Assembly: GCA_045655245.1 (NCBI GenBank)
Contig: JAZOOX010000040.1
Coordinates: forward strand, 1 to 51,000
Direction of reading: 5' to 3'
DNA length: 51,000 nt
From: RGIG8785 sp045655245
GTDB lineage: Bacteria > Bacillota > Clostridia > RGIG8785
Below the pieces are notes generated by a model, which was not told the origin of the DNA, did not search any database, and saw only the letters and a list, made by a program, of their open reading frames with translations. Position numbers and translations under genes: made by a program. Positions 15,996 to 24,875 of the stretch are shown here, piece by piece. Within the stretch, counting starts at the first letter, position 1, and each line of letters starts with the position of its first letter.

Positions 15996-16361
15996 ATGGG
16001 TACCAATATCGAAATCAGTACCGCCGAGTTGGAAGTGATGCAAGTGCTTTGGTCGGCAGAACAGCCCTTGCGGGTGCAGGAGGTCTGTGACCTGTTGCCC
16101 CAAAACCGCTGGAAGTACAAAACGGTGGCAACCCTTTTAATGCGCATGGAAGAAAAGGGAGCCGTTGCCTCGGCAAAAGAGGGGAAAGCAAACCGCTACC
16201 GCCCGCTGGTAGAACGGGAAGCCTATCAAAAGGAACAAACCAAAAACTTTGTTAACCGACTTTATAACGGTTCGGTAAAGGATCTGGCGGTGTCCCTCTT
16301 TCACGGCGGCGGATTGTCTGAAGCTGACGTGGAAGAGATCCGCGAAATGTTCCAGCTGTAA
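15996..16361 (+). CDS. blaI: BlaI/MecI/CopY-family transcriptional repressor
   Basis: 121 residues: an N-terminal winged helix (ISTAELEVMQVLWSAEQPL; recognition helix WKYKTVATLLMRMEEKG) and a C-terminal dimerisation helix region (FVNRLYNGSVKDLAVSLF). Family members repress their own operon until cut by the partner M56 protease. By rough alignment with S. aureus BlaI the scissile Asn-Phe position is Leu101-Phe102 here; this alignment is from memory. RBS GGAGGGG precedes the ATG. Two matching operators lie directly upstream, so autoregulation is very likely. The gene is followed by the M56 protease gene after 14 bp. Confidence 0.93.
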   Translation: MGTNIEISTAELEVMQVLWSAEQPLRVQEVCDLLPQNRWKYKTVATLLMRMEEKGAVASAKEGKANRYRPLVEREAYQKEQTKNFVNRLYNGSVKDLAVSLFHGGGLSEADVEEIREMFQL

Positions 16362-16375
16362 AAATGGAGACTGCT

Positions 16376-17758
16376 ATGTTACGATCTGTGTTTGAAACCC
16401 TTTTGCTGTCCACTTTCATGGGTAGTGTTGCGGCAGGGGTGGTGCTTCTGTTGCGCCCTGTCACCCGTAAGTGGTTCAGTCCCGATTGGCAGTATTACAT
16501 TTGGTTACTGGTGCTGACCGCTTTTGTTCTGCCCGTTCCCAAACGGATTACGGTGGAATATCTGCCCTCGTCTGCACCTGTTTTGTACCGTACCGCACTG
16601 AACACGTTTCCAAAAGTAACGGTTCACGCCCCAAACCCTCCCGATATAATGACGGTTTTGGCAACGGTATGGGGGGTGGGCGTGTTGGTGTTTGCCCTGT
16701 TTAAACTGGTGCGCTACGCCTTATTCAAAGGCCGGTTGCGCTGCCATTCTACAGCGGATCGCAACGACTATGCCCTGCCGCACTCCGTGTCGGTGCGGCG
16801 TACCTGGTTGTTGGATGCTCCGCTGGTGATTGGCTTGGTTTGCCCTGTGCTGTACCTGCCTGAATCGGTGGACGAAGCGGAACTTCCCTATATTTTGGCA
16901 CACGAGTCGGTGCATTGCAAACGGCGGGACCTGCTCTTCAAGTGGTATGCCCAGGCGGTCAGCACATTCCATTGGTTTAACCCCATATTCCCGTTGATTA
17001 TAGGGCAGATTGACGCTGAGTGTGAGGCATCCTGCGACCATATCGTGACCCGCAACTGGGAACCATCGAAAACCGACACCTATATGCGGATGATCCTCAA
17101 CCACTGTTCTCCCTCGGGGATGCGTCCTTTAACCACCAAAATGTTTAGCGGAAAATCGGTTTTAAAGCGCCGCTTTTCGGCCGTCCGACGCCCACGGAAA
17201 GAATCGGGCATCATGAGGGGAATCGCGATACTGACCGCCTTGTTGATGTGCTTTGGCATATTGTGGTTCGGGAACGCTTTGGCAACCGACTTTCATACCC
17301 GACAGGTGGTGATTGTTGCCGAAGACGCCAGGATTCCCCGCGCAGTTGCGCCGATTCCCGAGCCTGTTTTGCCGCTCGAGGAACCCCTTTCCGCAGTCGG
17401 GACTCCGGAACCGCCCCCGCCCGAACCCCAGCTCCCCGAACCCGAAGAATCCCCGCTGCCTGCCATTCAGGCACGCATCGGCTATAACTCCGATGTGCGG
17501 GAACGGGCCGAGGTAAGCATTTACCCCGACGAAGCGGGGGTCATCTCTTTTCGGTTTGAGTCCCCCGTTCCCAACGCAACGGCGGAAATCAATATCCGCA
17601 GAGCCGACCACCCTGCAGGATGGGGTTACTTTCTACCCACCGACAGCGAGACCCTCTACAGTTTTGACGGGTTTACCCCCGGGGAACCATATGTACTCAC
17701 CCTGGATGCCTATTGTGCGGGGCGGTACGGCATCGAAGGTGCTTTAATCATTTATTAA
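16376..17758 (+). CDS. BlaR1-like M56 membrane metalloprotease without a penicillin-binding sensor
   Basis: 460 residues from the ATG at 16376, chosen because GGAGA at 16366-16370 precedes it; an in-frame ATG at 16364 has no RBS. Hydrophobic helices occupy the N-terminal part (residues about 1-55 and 90-115). The zinc protease motif HESVH is at residues 176-180, followed by HWFNPIFPLIIGQIDAECEASCDH holding the third ligand region (split here: HWFNPIFPL, then IDAECEASCDH). A last transmembrane helix (IAILTALLMCFGILWFG, about 282-298) leads to a proline/glutamate-rich linker and a 100-residue beta-rich outer domain. BlaR1 and MecR1 have a penicillin-binding domain there; this protein does not, so the inducing signal is different and unknown. 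Confidence 0.87.
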   Translation: MLRSVFETLLLSTFMGSVAAGVVLLLRPVTRKWFSPDWQYYIWLLVLTAFVLPVPKRITVEYLPSSAPVLYRTALNTFPKVTVHAPNPPDIMTVLATVWGVGVLVFALFKLVRYALFKGRLRCHSTADRNDYALPHSVSVRRTWLLDAPLVIGLVCPVLYLPESVDEAELPYILAHESVHCKRRDLLFKWYAQAVSTFHWFNPIFPLIIGQIDAECEASCDHIVTRNWEPSKTDTYMRMILNHCSPSGMRPLTTKMFSGKSVLKRRFSAVRRPRKESGIMRGIAILTALLMCFGILWFGNALATDFHTRQVVIVAEDARIPRAVAPIPEPVLPLEEPLSAVGTPEPPPPEPQLPEPEESPLPAIQARIGYNSDVRERAEVSIYPDEAGVISFRFESPVPNATAEINIRRADHPAGWGYFLPTDSETLYSFDGFTPGEPYVLTLDAYCAGRYGIEGALIIY

Positions 17759-17768
17759 GGAGGAATTT

Positions 17769-18398
17769 ATGAAAAAGTTACTTTGTTTATTGCTGGTTTT
17801 ATCCATAGGGATGGGTGTATTTGCCGCCGACCCGTTCGCAGACTTAAAAAAGTTCGGCATTATGCAGGGGGATCCCGATGGGGCAATGCGCCTTGAAGAC
17901 GAGGTGACCCGCGCCGAAACGGCAAAAATGATCATCGCTTCCTTGGGCTTGGCGGGTGCCGCAGGATTGCCCTGTGACACCGTTTTCGAAGACGTGACCT
18001 CTGCCTACTGGGCAAGTGGTTACATCAAAGCGGCACAGGAACAGGGGATCATCCACGGAAAGACTGAGACGACCTTTGCTCCCGAGGACCACGTTACCAA
18101 CGAAGAAGCGGTCAAAATGATTGTCTGCGCCCTGGGCTACGGCGAAATGGCGGAATCTCGCGGCGGCTACCCCTTCGGGTACATGATGCAGGCAGACAAA
18201 CTGGGTGTTTTAAAAGATCTGGACCTGGTAGGTACCGACGCGGCTTTGCGGGGGGATATCGGCAAAATGCTGACCAATGCCCTGGACATCCCGCTGATGG
18301 TGCAGGTGAGCTTTGGCGCCGAGGTCACCTGGCAGATTATGAACGGGCAGAGCGGCGTACCGCTGATGACTTGGCGCACCAACTTGAAAGCAAACTGA
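17769..18398 (+). CDS. Small secreted SLH-domain protein
   Basis: 209 residues with a signal peptide (LLCLLLVLSIGMGVFAA). It is almost entirely SLH repeats: ADLKKFGIMQGDPDG with VTRAETAKMIIASLG, VFEDVTSAYWASGYIKAA with VTNEEAVKMIVCALG, and a third divergent repeat ending LRGDIGKMLTNALDIPL. Only about 30 residues follow. It could be a structural S-layer component or wall-bound effector. The RBS (AAGGAGGA) overlaps the stop codon of the M56 protease gene, so this gene belongs to the BlaI-controlled operon and is its most likely output. Confidence 0.85.
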   Translation: MKKLLCLLLVLSIGMGVFAADPFADLKKFGIMQGDPDGAMRLEDEVTRAETAKMIIASLGLAGAAGLPCDTVFEDVTSAYWASGYIKAAQEQGIIHGKTETTFAPEDHVTNEEAVKMIVCALGYGEMAESRGGYPFGYMMQADKLGVLKDLDLVGTDAALRGDIGKMLTNALDIPLMVQVSFGAEVTWQIMNGQSGVPLMTWRTNLKAN

Positions 18399-18426
18399 AA
18401 AAGGCCTCCCTTTTGGGAGGTCTTTT
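18399..18426 (+). terminator. Terminator of the blaI-M56-SLH operon
   Basis: Stem AAAAGGCCTCCC / GGGAGGTCTTTT (one G-T wobble) with a TTTT loop, directly after the SLH stop codon. Confidence 0.9.
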
Positions 18427-18432
18427 AAATTT

Positions 18433-18461
18433 GTATATTTTTTGACAGGATTGCATATGAT
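18433..18461 (+). promoter_or_regulatory. Candidate sigma-E (sporulation) promoter of spoIVA
   Basis: GTATATT (18433-18439) and CATATGAT (18454-18461), spacer 14, resemble the mother-cell sigma-E consensus (-35 with ATATT, -10 CATAYRAT). spoIVA is a sigma-E gene in Bacillus, which supports the reading. Confidence 0.6.
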
Positions 18462-18509
18462 ATACAAATTAAAGTGGGACGGGTTCCCGCCAGAAGATGG
18501 AGGAGAGAG

Positions 18510-19988
18510 ATGACAAATACGAGCATTTATCAGGACATCGCCACCCGTACGGGCGGGGACATCTATATCGGTGTTGTAGGACCGGTGCGAACGGGGAAAT
18601 CCACCCTGATCAAAAAGGTGATGGATTTGCTGGTCCTGCCCAATATCGAGAACGAGTACCATCGGGAGCGTGCACGGGACGAACTTCCGCAGAGTGCGGC
18701 AGGTCGGACGATTATGACCACCGAGCCGAAATTCGTGCCCAACGAAGCGGTGGAAGTCTGCTTGAAAGATAACGCCCGATTCCGTGTCCGTATGATTGAC
18801 TGTGTTGGTTACTTAGTCCCCGGGGCGTTGGGACAGTTCGAGGACGAAACCCCGAGAATGGTGCATACCCCCTGGTTCGACGAGGAGATTCCCTTCGAAC
18901 AGGCGGCGGAGATCGGTACCAAGAAGGTCATCTGCGAACACTCGGGCATCGGGATTTTAGTCACCACCGACGGCTCGATTTGCAGTATCCCCCGTGAAGA
19001 TTATATCGAGGCAGAGGAGCGGGCGGCAAACGAACTGAAAGCCATCAACAAGCCCTTTGTGATCCTCTTAAACTCGGTCTGGCCCAACGCAACGGAAACT
19101 GAGGTTCTGCGTCTTGAGCTGGAAGAAAAGTACGGGGTTCCCGTATTGGCGGTCAACTGTGCGGAACTCTGTGAAGAGGACATTCTGCGAATGATGGAGC
19201 GGGTACTCTTCGAGTTCCCCGTGTCCGAGATCACCGTCCGCATCCCCCGGTGGATGAACGCCCTTGCCGAAGACCATTGGCTGAAAGCCGAAGCTTACGC
19301 CTTGGTTCGGGAGATGAGCGGCAATATCCGCAAGATCGGAGATGTCAAAGACGCTCTTGACAGCCTTTGCGCCTGTGAGCATGTGGAGCGGGTCTATATC
19401 GACAAAATGGACCTGGGTTGCGGTTGTGTCTGTGCCAATCTGGTACTGGGCGAAAACCTGTTTTACCGCGTATTGTCCGAAGCTTCGGGCTTTGATATTG
19501 ACGGCGAAGACACACTGGTTACCTTAATCGGCGAACTGGCGGAAATGAAGCGGGAGTACGACAAGGTTGCCTATGCCCTCCATGAGGTGCGGGAGAAAGG
19601 CTACGGCATCGTTGCCCCCACCACCGATGAACTCTTTTTGGAAGAACCCGAGATCATCCGACAGGGCAGTCGCTTCGGCATCCGCTTAAAAGCCAGTGCC
19701 CCGTCCATTCATATGATCCGTGCCGACATCCATACCGAGGTATCGCCCATTGTGGGCAATGAACGCCAATCGGAGGAACTGATCCAACATATTTTAGAGG
19801 AATTCAAGAGCGATCCCAAACAGATCTGGGAATCGAACATCTTCGGAAAATCCTTCCACGCCCTGATCAGCGAAGGACTGCAAAACAAACTCTATCGGAT
19901 GCCTGACGATGCACAGGTGAAACTTCAGGAGACCCTCCAAAAAATCATTAACGAAGGTACGGGCGGACTCATCTGTATCATTTTGTAA
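18510..19988 (+). CDS. spoIVA: Stage IV sporulation protein A, spore-coat basement ATPase
   Basis: 492 residues, full length for the family. SpoIVA hydrolyses ATP to polymerise on the outer forespore membrane and forms the base for coat assembly. The Walker A motif GPVRTGKS is at residues 24-31, with the family signatures TIMTTEPKFVPNEAVEV and RMIDCVGYLVPGALG after it and the conserved C-terminal tail GGLICIIL. The ATG at 18510 is preceded by GGAGGAGAGAG; an upstream in-frame start at 18474 would add residues unlike the family. It is a single gene with a sigma-E-like promoter and its own terminator. Confidence 0.97.
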   Translation: MTNTSIYQDIATRTGGDIYIGVVGPVRTGKSTLIKKVMDLLVLPNIENEYHRERARDELPQSAAGRTIMTTEPKFVPNEAVEVCLKDNARFRVRMIDCVGYLVPGALGQFEDETPRMVHTPWFDEEIPFEQAAEIGTKKVICEHSGIGILVTTDGSICSIPREDYIEAEERAANELKAINKPFVILLNSVWPNATETEVLRLELEEKYGVPVLAVNCAELCEEDILRMMERVLFEFPVSEITVRIPRWMNALAEDHWLKAEAYALVREMSGNIRKIGDVKDALDSLCACEHVERVYIDKMDLGCGCVCANLVLGENLFYRVLSEASGFDIDGEDTLVTLIGELAEMKREYDKVAYALHEVREKGYGIVAPTTDELFLEEPEIIRQGSRFGIRLKASAPSIHMIRADIHTEVSPIVGNERQSEELIQHILEEFKSDPKQIWESNIFGKSFHALISEGLQNKLYRMPDDAQVKLQETLQKIINEGTGGLICIIL

Positions 19989-20076
19989 AAGCCCGTTTTT
20001 GTAAGAACAATCCCCATTTCCCGGTTCTGCCGATAGGACCTGAAACACCTTCCGAACAGTTTTCGGAAAGATGTCG

Positions 20077-20104
20077 AAAAAAGGACGGTTTTCCGTCCTT
20101 TTTT
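20077..20104 (+). terminator. Terminator downstream of spoIVA
   Basis: Stem AAAAAAGGACGG / CCGTCCTTTTTT with a TTTT loop. A second, smaller hairpin (TTCCGAA / TTCGGAA, 20050-20068) precedes it. Confidence 0.9.
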
Positions 20105-20117
20105 CTTTGTAAAAGAC

Positions 20118-20146
20118 TTGAAAAAAGCCAAACTTTTAGGTATAAT
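20118..20146 (+). promoter_or_regulatory. Vegetative-type promoter upstream of yunB-ligA
   Basis: TTGAAA (20118-20123) and TATAAT (20141-20146), spacer 17. The TTG that opens the long reading frame here is this -35 box, not a start codon. Confidence 0.8.
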
Positions 20147-20231
20147 AAAATGGATAATGGGTTTATTTGGTGTAAAAGGTTTAAACATTCTCCGTTTTGC
20201 CGCATACTATGGACTAACGGAGGAACAGTCT

Positions 20232-20915
20232 ATGCGCTTTTACCGAACCCCTTCCGGCAGACCGAAAGGCTCGGCGCCCGCCATTTTAATATTCGGATTA
20301 TTCCTGCTTTTGGGAAGCAGTTTTGCTGTCCAGCGGCTCAACCCGCTTGCTTCTGCGGCGGCGGCATCAAGGGCAAACGTCTATCTCCAACGCCTTTGTG
20401 ACGAGGTGGTACTTTCCTACTTAGACGAATCGGGGGTAGGCTACCGCGACCTGATCCTTTTGGAAAAGAACGCCGAAGGAGACATCAACGCCGTTATGGC
20501 AAACACCGTGGCGGTCAACCGTATGAAAAGCAGCATCACCCAAACCATCTCCGACCGCATCGGTGCCTTGGACAAATGGTCGCTTTCCGTCCCCTTTGGG
20601 GCAATGCTCAATGCCGAGTACTTAAGCGGATGGGGACCGCGGATCCCGATTACGGTCACTCCAAACGGTCAGCTTTCGGCAGAACTGAAATCCGAGTTTT
20701 CTGCCGCTGCCATCAACCAGACCGTCCACCGGCTGGTCTTAGAGACCCGCCTGGACATCAGCCTGCTGATGCCTGTTGCCAAGACCCGCACCACCGTCAC
20801 AACCCAGGTGCCCATTGCCGAAACAATTATTGTGGGGAATGTTCCCCAATCATATACCAATATCGAAGGCGTAAACGAATCGCCTCCCGATACCGCATTG
20901 AACTTAATGGATTAG
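20232..20915 (+). CDS. yunB: Sporulation protein YunB
   Basis: 227 residues. One N-terminal membrane anchor (APAILIFGLFLLLGSSFAV) precedes an extracytoplasmic domain with the family signatures VPFGAMLNAEYLSGWGPRIP, FSAAAINQTVHRLVLE and VPIAETIIVGNVPQSYTNI. In Bacillus YunB is a sigma-E-controlled protein needed for normal spore formation; its biochemical role is unknown. The ATG at 20232 has CGGAGGA at 20218-20224. The longer frame from 20118 is rejected because its start lies in the promoter. ligA follows after 10 bp. Confidence 0.9.
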   Translation: MRFYRTPSGRPKGSAPAILIFGLFLLLGSSFAVQRLNPLASAAAASRANVYLQRLCDEVVLSYLDESGVGYRDLILLEKNAEGDINAVMANTVAVNRMKSSITQTISDRIGALDKWSLSVPFGAMLNAEYLSGWGPRIPITVTPNGQLSAELKSEFSAAAINQTVHRLVLETRLDISLLMPVAKTRTTVTTQVPIAETIIVGNVPQSYTNIEGVNESPPDTALNLMD

Positions 20916-20925
20916 GAGAACGGAT

Positions 20926-22899
20926 ATGGACGTCAGAGAAGAAATCGAACAGTTGCGCGAGTCCCTTACCTATCACGGCATCCGTTATTATGTCGAGGAT
21001 AACCCCGAGATCAGCGATGCCGAGTATGATCGGTTGCTCCGCCGTCTGGAGGTTTTGGAAGCCGAACATCCCGAATATGACAGTCCCGTTTCCCCTACCA
21101 AACGGGTAGGGGGACGCATCCTGGACGGCTTTGAAAGCGTTACCCATCGGGTGCGGATGGAAAGCCTTGCCGACGTCTTTTCCGAAGGAGAATTGCGGGA
21201 CGCCTTAACCCGCATCACCCAAGCCCTTCCGTCTGCCGAGTTCGTTGTGGAGCCGAAGATTGACGGACTCTCGGTGTCCCTGGAATATCGGGACGGCGTA
21301 TTTGTCCGCGGTGCAACCCGTGGGGACGGTACTACGGGTGAAGACGTCACCGAAAACTTAAAGACCGTCCGTTCCTTGCCCTTGGTACTGACCCGACCGC
21401 TGACCCTGACCGTTCGCGGGGAGGTGTATATGTCCAAGGAAACCTTCTTAAAGCTAAACGCCCAACGGGATGAAAACGGCGAATCGGTATTCGCCAACCC
21501 AAGAAACGCCGCGGCAGGTTCCTTGCGCCAGTTAGACCCCAAAATCGCCGCCAAACGCCGTTTGGACGTGCTGGTCTTTAACCTGCAGGTGTCCCCCGAA
21601 AACGCCCCCGCTACCCACGCTGACACCATTGCCTTTCTGCGGGAGCTGGGCTTCCCTACGGTACCCACCGTCACCTGCACTGCCGACCACGACGCAGTGA
21701 TCGGTGCGATTTTCGATATCTCCCAACACCGTCACCAATACCCCTATGACATCGACGGCGGTGTTGTAAAGCTAAACAACTTGTCAGATCGGGAACTGCT
21801 GGGCAGTACGGGGAAATTCCCCCGCTGGGCGGTGGCTTATAAATACCCCCCCGAATGTAAACTGACCCGCTTGATTGATATTGCCGTTCAGGTTGGCCGC
21901 ACAGGGGTCTTAACGCCCAACGCCGTGTTAGAACCTGTTTCGCTGGCAGGCACAACGGTCAGCCGCGCCACCCTGCATAACGAAGACTACATCCGTGAAA
22001 AGGACATCCGCATCGGGGATTGGGTGTGGGTGCAAAAAGCAGGGGACATCATCCCCGAAATCCGAAGCGTGGAAAAAAACCGTCGGGACGGCACCGAGCA
22101 GGAATACCACCTGCCCGAAACCTGCCCTGTCTGCGGCGCACCCTGTCGGCGGGAGGAAGGGGAGGTTGCCCTTCGCTGTACCGATTGGCAGTGCCCTGCA
22201 CAGATTTCCCGCTTGATCATCCACTTTGCAAGTCGTGATGCCATGGACATCGAAGGCCTTGGCCCTGCCGTTGTCAACCAACTGATGGACAACGGCCTCA
22301 TCCATAGCATTGCTGATTTATATGCTTTGACCTACGAGGACCTGATCCCCCTGGAAGGGTTTGCGGACAAATCGGTGAAAAACCTCCTTGCCGCCATCGC
22401 CGCCTCGAAAGAAAAGGAACTGGCACGGCTCTTGTACGGATTGGGGATTCGAATGATCGGTCAACAAAGCGCCAAGATCCTGGCACGTGCTTTCGGGAGT
22501 TTGGACGCCTTACAAAAAGCGGACAAGTCCGCCCTGACCGCACTGGACGAAATCGGCGACAAGATGGCAGACGAGATTTTGCGGTTCTTTGCATCCCCGC
22601 GGACGGCGACACTGTTGGACGAGCTGGTTCGTGCAGGCCTTTGCACCGAACAGACCCACGGCGCCGTGACCGATACCCGCTTTGGGGGCAAAACCTTTGT
22701 CCTGACAGGCACCTTGCCCCACTACGGTCGGAAAGAAATGCAGGCACTCATCGAATCCCACGGCGGGAAGGTGTCGGGAAGCGTTTCGAAAAAGACCGAT
22801 TATGTGGTCGCAGGGGAGGAAGCGGGCAGTAAATTGGAAAAAGCACAGGAACTGGGCGTTCCCGTGCTTTCCGAAGACGATTTACTTTCTATGCTTTAA
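20926..22899 (+). CDS. ligA: NAD-dependent DNA ligase LigA
   Basis: 657 residues, close to the usual 660-670. The N-terminal Ia domain (YYVEDNPEISDAEYD) is followed by the adenylation motif EPKIDGLSVSLEY with the AMP-accepting Lys at about 111. An OB fold, a four-cysteine zinc finger (CPVCGAPC, then CTDWQC near residues 403-425), helix-hairpin-helix repeats (LLYGLGIRMIGQQSAK) and a C-terminal BRCT domain (about 580-657) complete it. It seals nicks in replication and repair using NAD+. It is co-transcribed with yunB and its end overlaps the convergent nth gene by 11 bases. Confidence 0.97.
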   Translation: MDVREEIEQLRESLTYHGIRYYVEDNPEISDAEYDRLLRRLEVLEAEHPEYDSPVSPTKRVGGRILDGFESVTHRVRMESLADVFSEGELRDALTRITQALPSAEFVVEPKIDGLSVSLEYRDGVFVRGATRGDGTTGEDVTENLKTVRSLPLVLTRPLTLTVRGEVYMSKETFLKLNAQRDENGESVFANPRNAAAGSLRQLDPKIAAKRRLDVLVFNLQVSPENAPATHADTIAFLRELGFPTVPTVTCTADHDAVIGAIFDISQHRHQYPYDIDGGVVKLNNLSDRELLGSTGKFPRWAVAYKYPPECKLTRLIDIAVQVGRTGVLTPNAVLEPVSLAGTTVSRATLHNEDYIREKDIRIGDWVWVQKAGDIIPEIRSVEKNRRDGTEQEYHLPETCPVCGAPCRREEGEVALRCTDWQCPAQISRLIIHFASRDAMDIEGLGPAVVNQLMDNGLIHSIADLYALTYEDLIPLEGFADKSVKNLLAAIAASKEKELARLLYGLGIRMIGQQSAKILARAFGSLDALQKADKSALTALDEIGDKMADEILRFFASPRTATLLDELVRAGLCTEQTHGAVTDTRFGGKTFVLTGTLPHYGRKEMQALIESHGGKVSGSVSKKTDYVVAGEEAGSKLEKAQELGVPVLSEDDLLSML

Positions 22900-23527
22900 C
22901 CCCGACCTTTTTGCAGTAATCCCCAAGGATACACGCCTCGCAACGGGGCTTCCTTGCATTGCACACCCGACGGCCGTGCTCCACCAACCGATGGCAAAAA
23001 TCCGACTGTTCTTCAGGCGGAATAATCTTTGCCAAGTCTTGCTCGATCTTTTTGGGTTGGTCACGGTAGGGGGTTAACCCCATCCGATAGCTCAGGCGCA
23101 TGGCGTGGGTGTCGGTGACCACCGCAGGCAGATGATACACATCTCCGCGGATGATGTTGGCGGTCTTTCGCCCCACACCGGGCAGAGCGGTCAGCGCGTC
23201 CATCTCAAAGGGGACCTCGCCGCCGTACTCGTCCGAGAGAATGCGGCAACAGTCGATGATGTGCCGTGCCTTACTCCTAAAAAACCCCGTAGGACGGATG
23301 TCCTGACACAGGGTCTCGAAGTCCGCGTCGGCAAAGGCTTGGGCATCGGGGTATTTTTGAAACAGCGTTTTCGTTACGATATTCACCCGCGCATCGGTGC
23401 ATTGCGCCGCCAACTGGGTGGCAACCAGCAACTGTAACGGCGTTTCGTAATCTAAGGTGCATACCGCATCGGGGTACTCCTGTTTGAGTAACGCAATAAT
23501 CGATTCGGCTTGTTTTGCTTTGGTCAT
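22889..23527 (-). CDS. nth: Endonuclease III
   Basis: 212 residues. This DNA glycosylase/AP lyase removes oxidised pyrimidines. The helix-hairpin-helix LPGVGRKTANII carries the catalytic Lys, VVTDTHAMRLSYR the catalytic Asp (the usual form is VDTH; here VTDTH), and the C-terminus has a [4Fe-4S] loop with spacing C-x6-C-x2-C-x5-C (CNARKPRCEACILGDYC). Start: of two in-frame ATGs (23533 and 23527) the second is chosen because GAGGG lies 6 bases upstream of it but directly abuts the first. Its promoter is divergent from glyA. Confidence 0.94.
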   Translation of the reverse strand: MTKAKQAESIIALLKQEYPDAVCTLDYETPLQLLVATQLAAQCTDARVNIVTKTLFQKYPDAQAFADADFETLCQDIRPTGFFRSKARHIIDCCRILSDEYGGEVPFEMDALTALPGVGRKTANIIRGDVYHLPAVVTDTHAMRLSYRMGLTPYRDQPKKIEQDLAKIIPPEEQSDFCHRLVEHGRRVCNARKPRCEACILGDYCKKVGVKA

Positions 23528-23566
23528 CCTCATCCCTCTTTCGTGATAAAAAGGCTTTACCCTTTT

Positions 23567-23595
23567 ATTATATCAAATTTGTTTATTATTTGCAA
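23567..23595 (-). promoter_or_regulatory. nth promoter
   Basis: On minus, TTGCAA (23595-23590) and TATAAT (23572-23567), spacer 17. No equally good promoter was found on plus for glyA in the same gap. Confidence 0.7.
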
Positions 23596-23618
23596 GAAAT
23601 ACAAAGGAGGCAAATTTC

Positions 23619-24857
23619 ATGTTAAACAAAACCCCTCTTTCGGCGCAGGATCCCGCTCTTTATGACGCCATCTGTGCCGAAAAATCTAGACAGTCGGATA
23701 AAATCGAGCTGATCGCGTCCGAAAACTTTGTCAGCCAGGCAGTTTTAGACGCTGTCGGTACCGTGCTGACCAACAAGTACGCCGAAGGCTATCCCGGCAA
23801 ACGCTATTACGGCGGTTGCGAATGTGTTGATGTTGTAGAAACCCTGGCCCGTGAACGTGCCTGCAAACTCTTTGGCGCGGACCACGCCAACGTTCAGCCC
23901 CACTCGGGCGCACAGGCAAACATGGCAGTGTTCTTTGCCCTGTTAAACCCCGGTGACACCGTTTTGAGTATGAGCCTTGCCCACGGCGGCCACCTGAGCC
24001 ACGGCAGCCCCGTCAATATGTCGGGTAAATACTTTAACATCGTTCCTTACGGCGTAGGGGACGAAACGGGCACCATTGATTATGACGAGGTACGCCGTTT
24101 GGCTTTGGAATGCAAACCCAAGCTGATTTTGGCAGGTGCCAGTGCTTACGCCCGTGTCATTGATTTCCAACGTTTTGCCGCTATCGCAAAGGAAGTGGGC
24201 GCGTACTTTATGGTGGATATGGCACACATTGCAGGCCTGGTTGCAGGCGGCGAACACCCCAACCCCGTGCCCTATGCCGATGTCGTTACCAGCACCACCC
24301 ATAAGACCCTGCGGGGTCCCCGTGGCGGTTTGATCCTCTGCCGTGAAGAACTGGCAAAACAGATCGATAAGGCGATTTTCCCCGGTATCCAGGGCGGTCC
24401 TTTGATGCATGTCATCGCAGGGAAAGCCGCTTGTTTTGAAGAAGCACTGCAACCCGAATTCAAAGACTATGCTAAACAGGTGGTCAAGAACGCCAAAACC
24501 CTGGCAGACGCACTGGTTGCCGAAGGCTTCCACCTGGTATCGGGCGGTACGGACAACCACCTGATGCTGATTGACCTGCAAAACCTGGGCATCACGGGCA
24601 AGGAACTGGAACACCGCCTGGACGAAGTTGGCATCACCGTTAACAAGAACGCCGTTCCCAACGACCCCCAAAGCCCCTTCATCACCAGCGGTATCCGCAT
24701 CGGTACTGCCGCTACTACCACCCGTGGCTTTAAAGAAGAAGAAATGAAGCAGATTGCCAAACTGATTTACAAAACCGCAACCGATTTCGAAGGCACTTGT
24801 GATGAAGTACGTGCCGAGGTTGCCGCTATCTGCAAGCGTTTCCCCATGTACGACTAA
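23619..24857 (+). CDS. glyA: Serine hydroxymethyltransferase
   Basis: 412 residues, normal length. It is a PLP enzyme converting serine plus tetrahydrofolate to glycine plus 5,10-methylene-THF. Signatures include IELIASENFVS near residue 30, YAEGYPGKRYYGGCE, and the PLP lysine motif VVTSTTHKTLRGPRGG near residue 224-239. RBS AAAGGAGGC precedes the ATG. It heads a closely spaced run (rarA, DUF512, der, plsY, gpsA) with gaps from -4 to 18 bp. Confidence 0.97.
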   Translation: MLNKTPLSAQDPALYDAICAEKSRQSDKIELIASENFVSQAVLDAVGTVLTNKYAEGYPGKRYYGGCECVDVVETLARERACKLFGADHANVQPHSGAQANMAVFFALLNPGDTVLSMSLAHGGHLSHGSPVNMSGKYFNIVPYGVGDETGTIDYDEVRRLALECKPKLILAGASAYARVIDFQRFAAIAKEVGAYFMVDMAHIAGLVAGGEHPNPVPYADVVTSTTHKTLRGPRGGLILCREELAKQIDKAIFPGIQGGPLMHVIAGKAACFEEALQPEFKDYAKQVVKNAKTLADALVAEGFHLVSGGTDNHLMLIDLQNLGITGKELEHRLDEVGITVNKNAVPNDPQSPFITSGIRIGTAATTTRGFKEEEMKQIAKLIYKTATDFEGTCDEVRAEVAAICKRFPMYD

Positions 24858-24875
24858 AGATTTGAGGTGACCGTT

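Noticed and set aside
16376..17758. Beta-lactam resistance operon
   Set aside because: Although BlaI and BlaR1-like genes are present, there is no penicillin-binding sensor domain and no beta-lactamase or PBP gene next to them.
20118..20231. N-terminal extension of YunB from a TTG codon
   Set aside because: The TTG is the -35 box of a promoter whose -10 lies at 20141-20146; a good RBS and the family start are at 20232.
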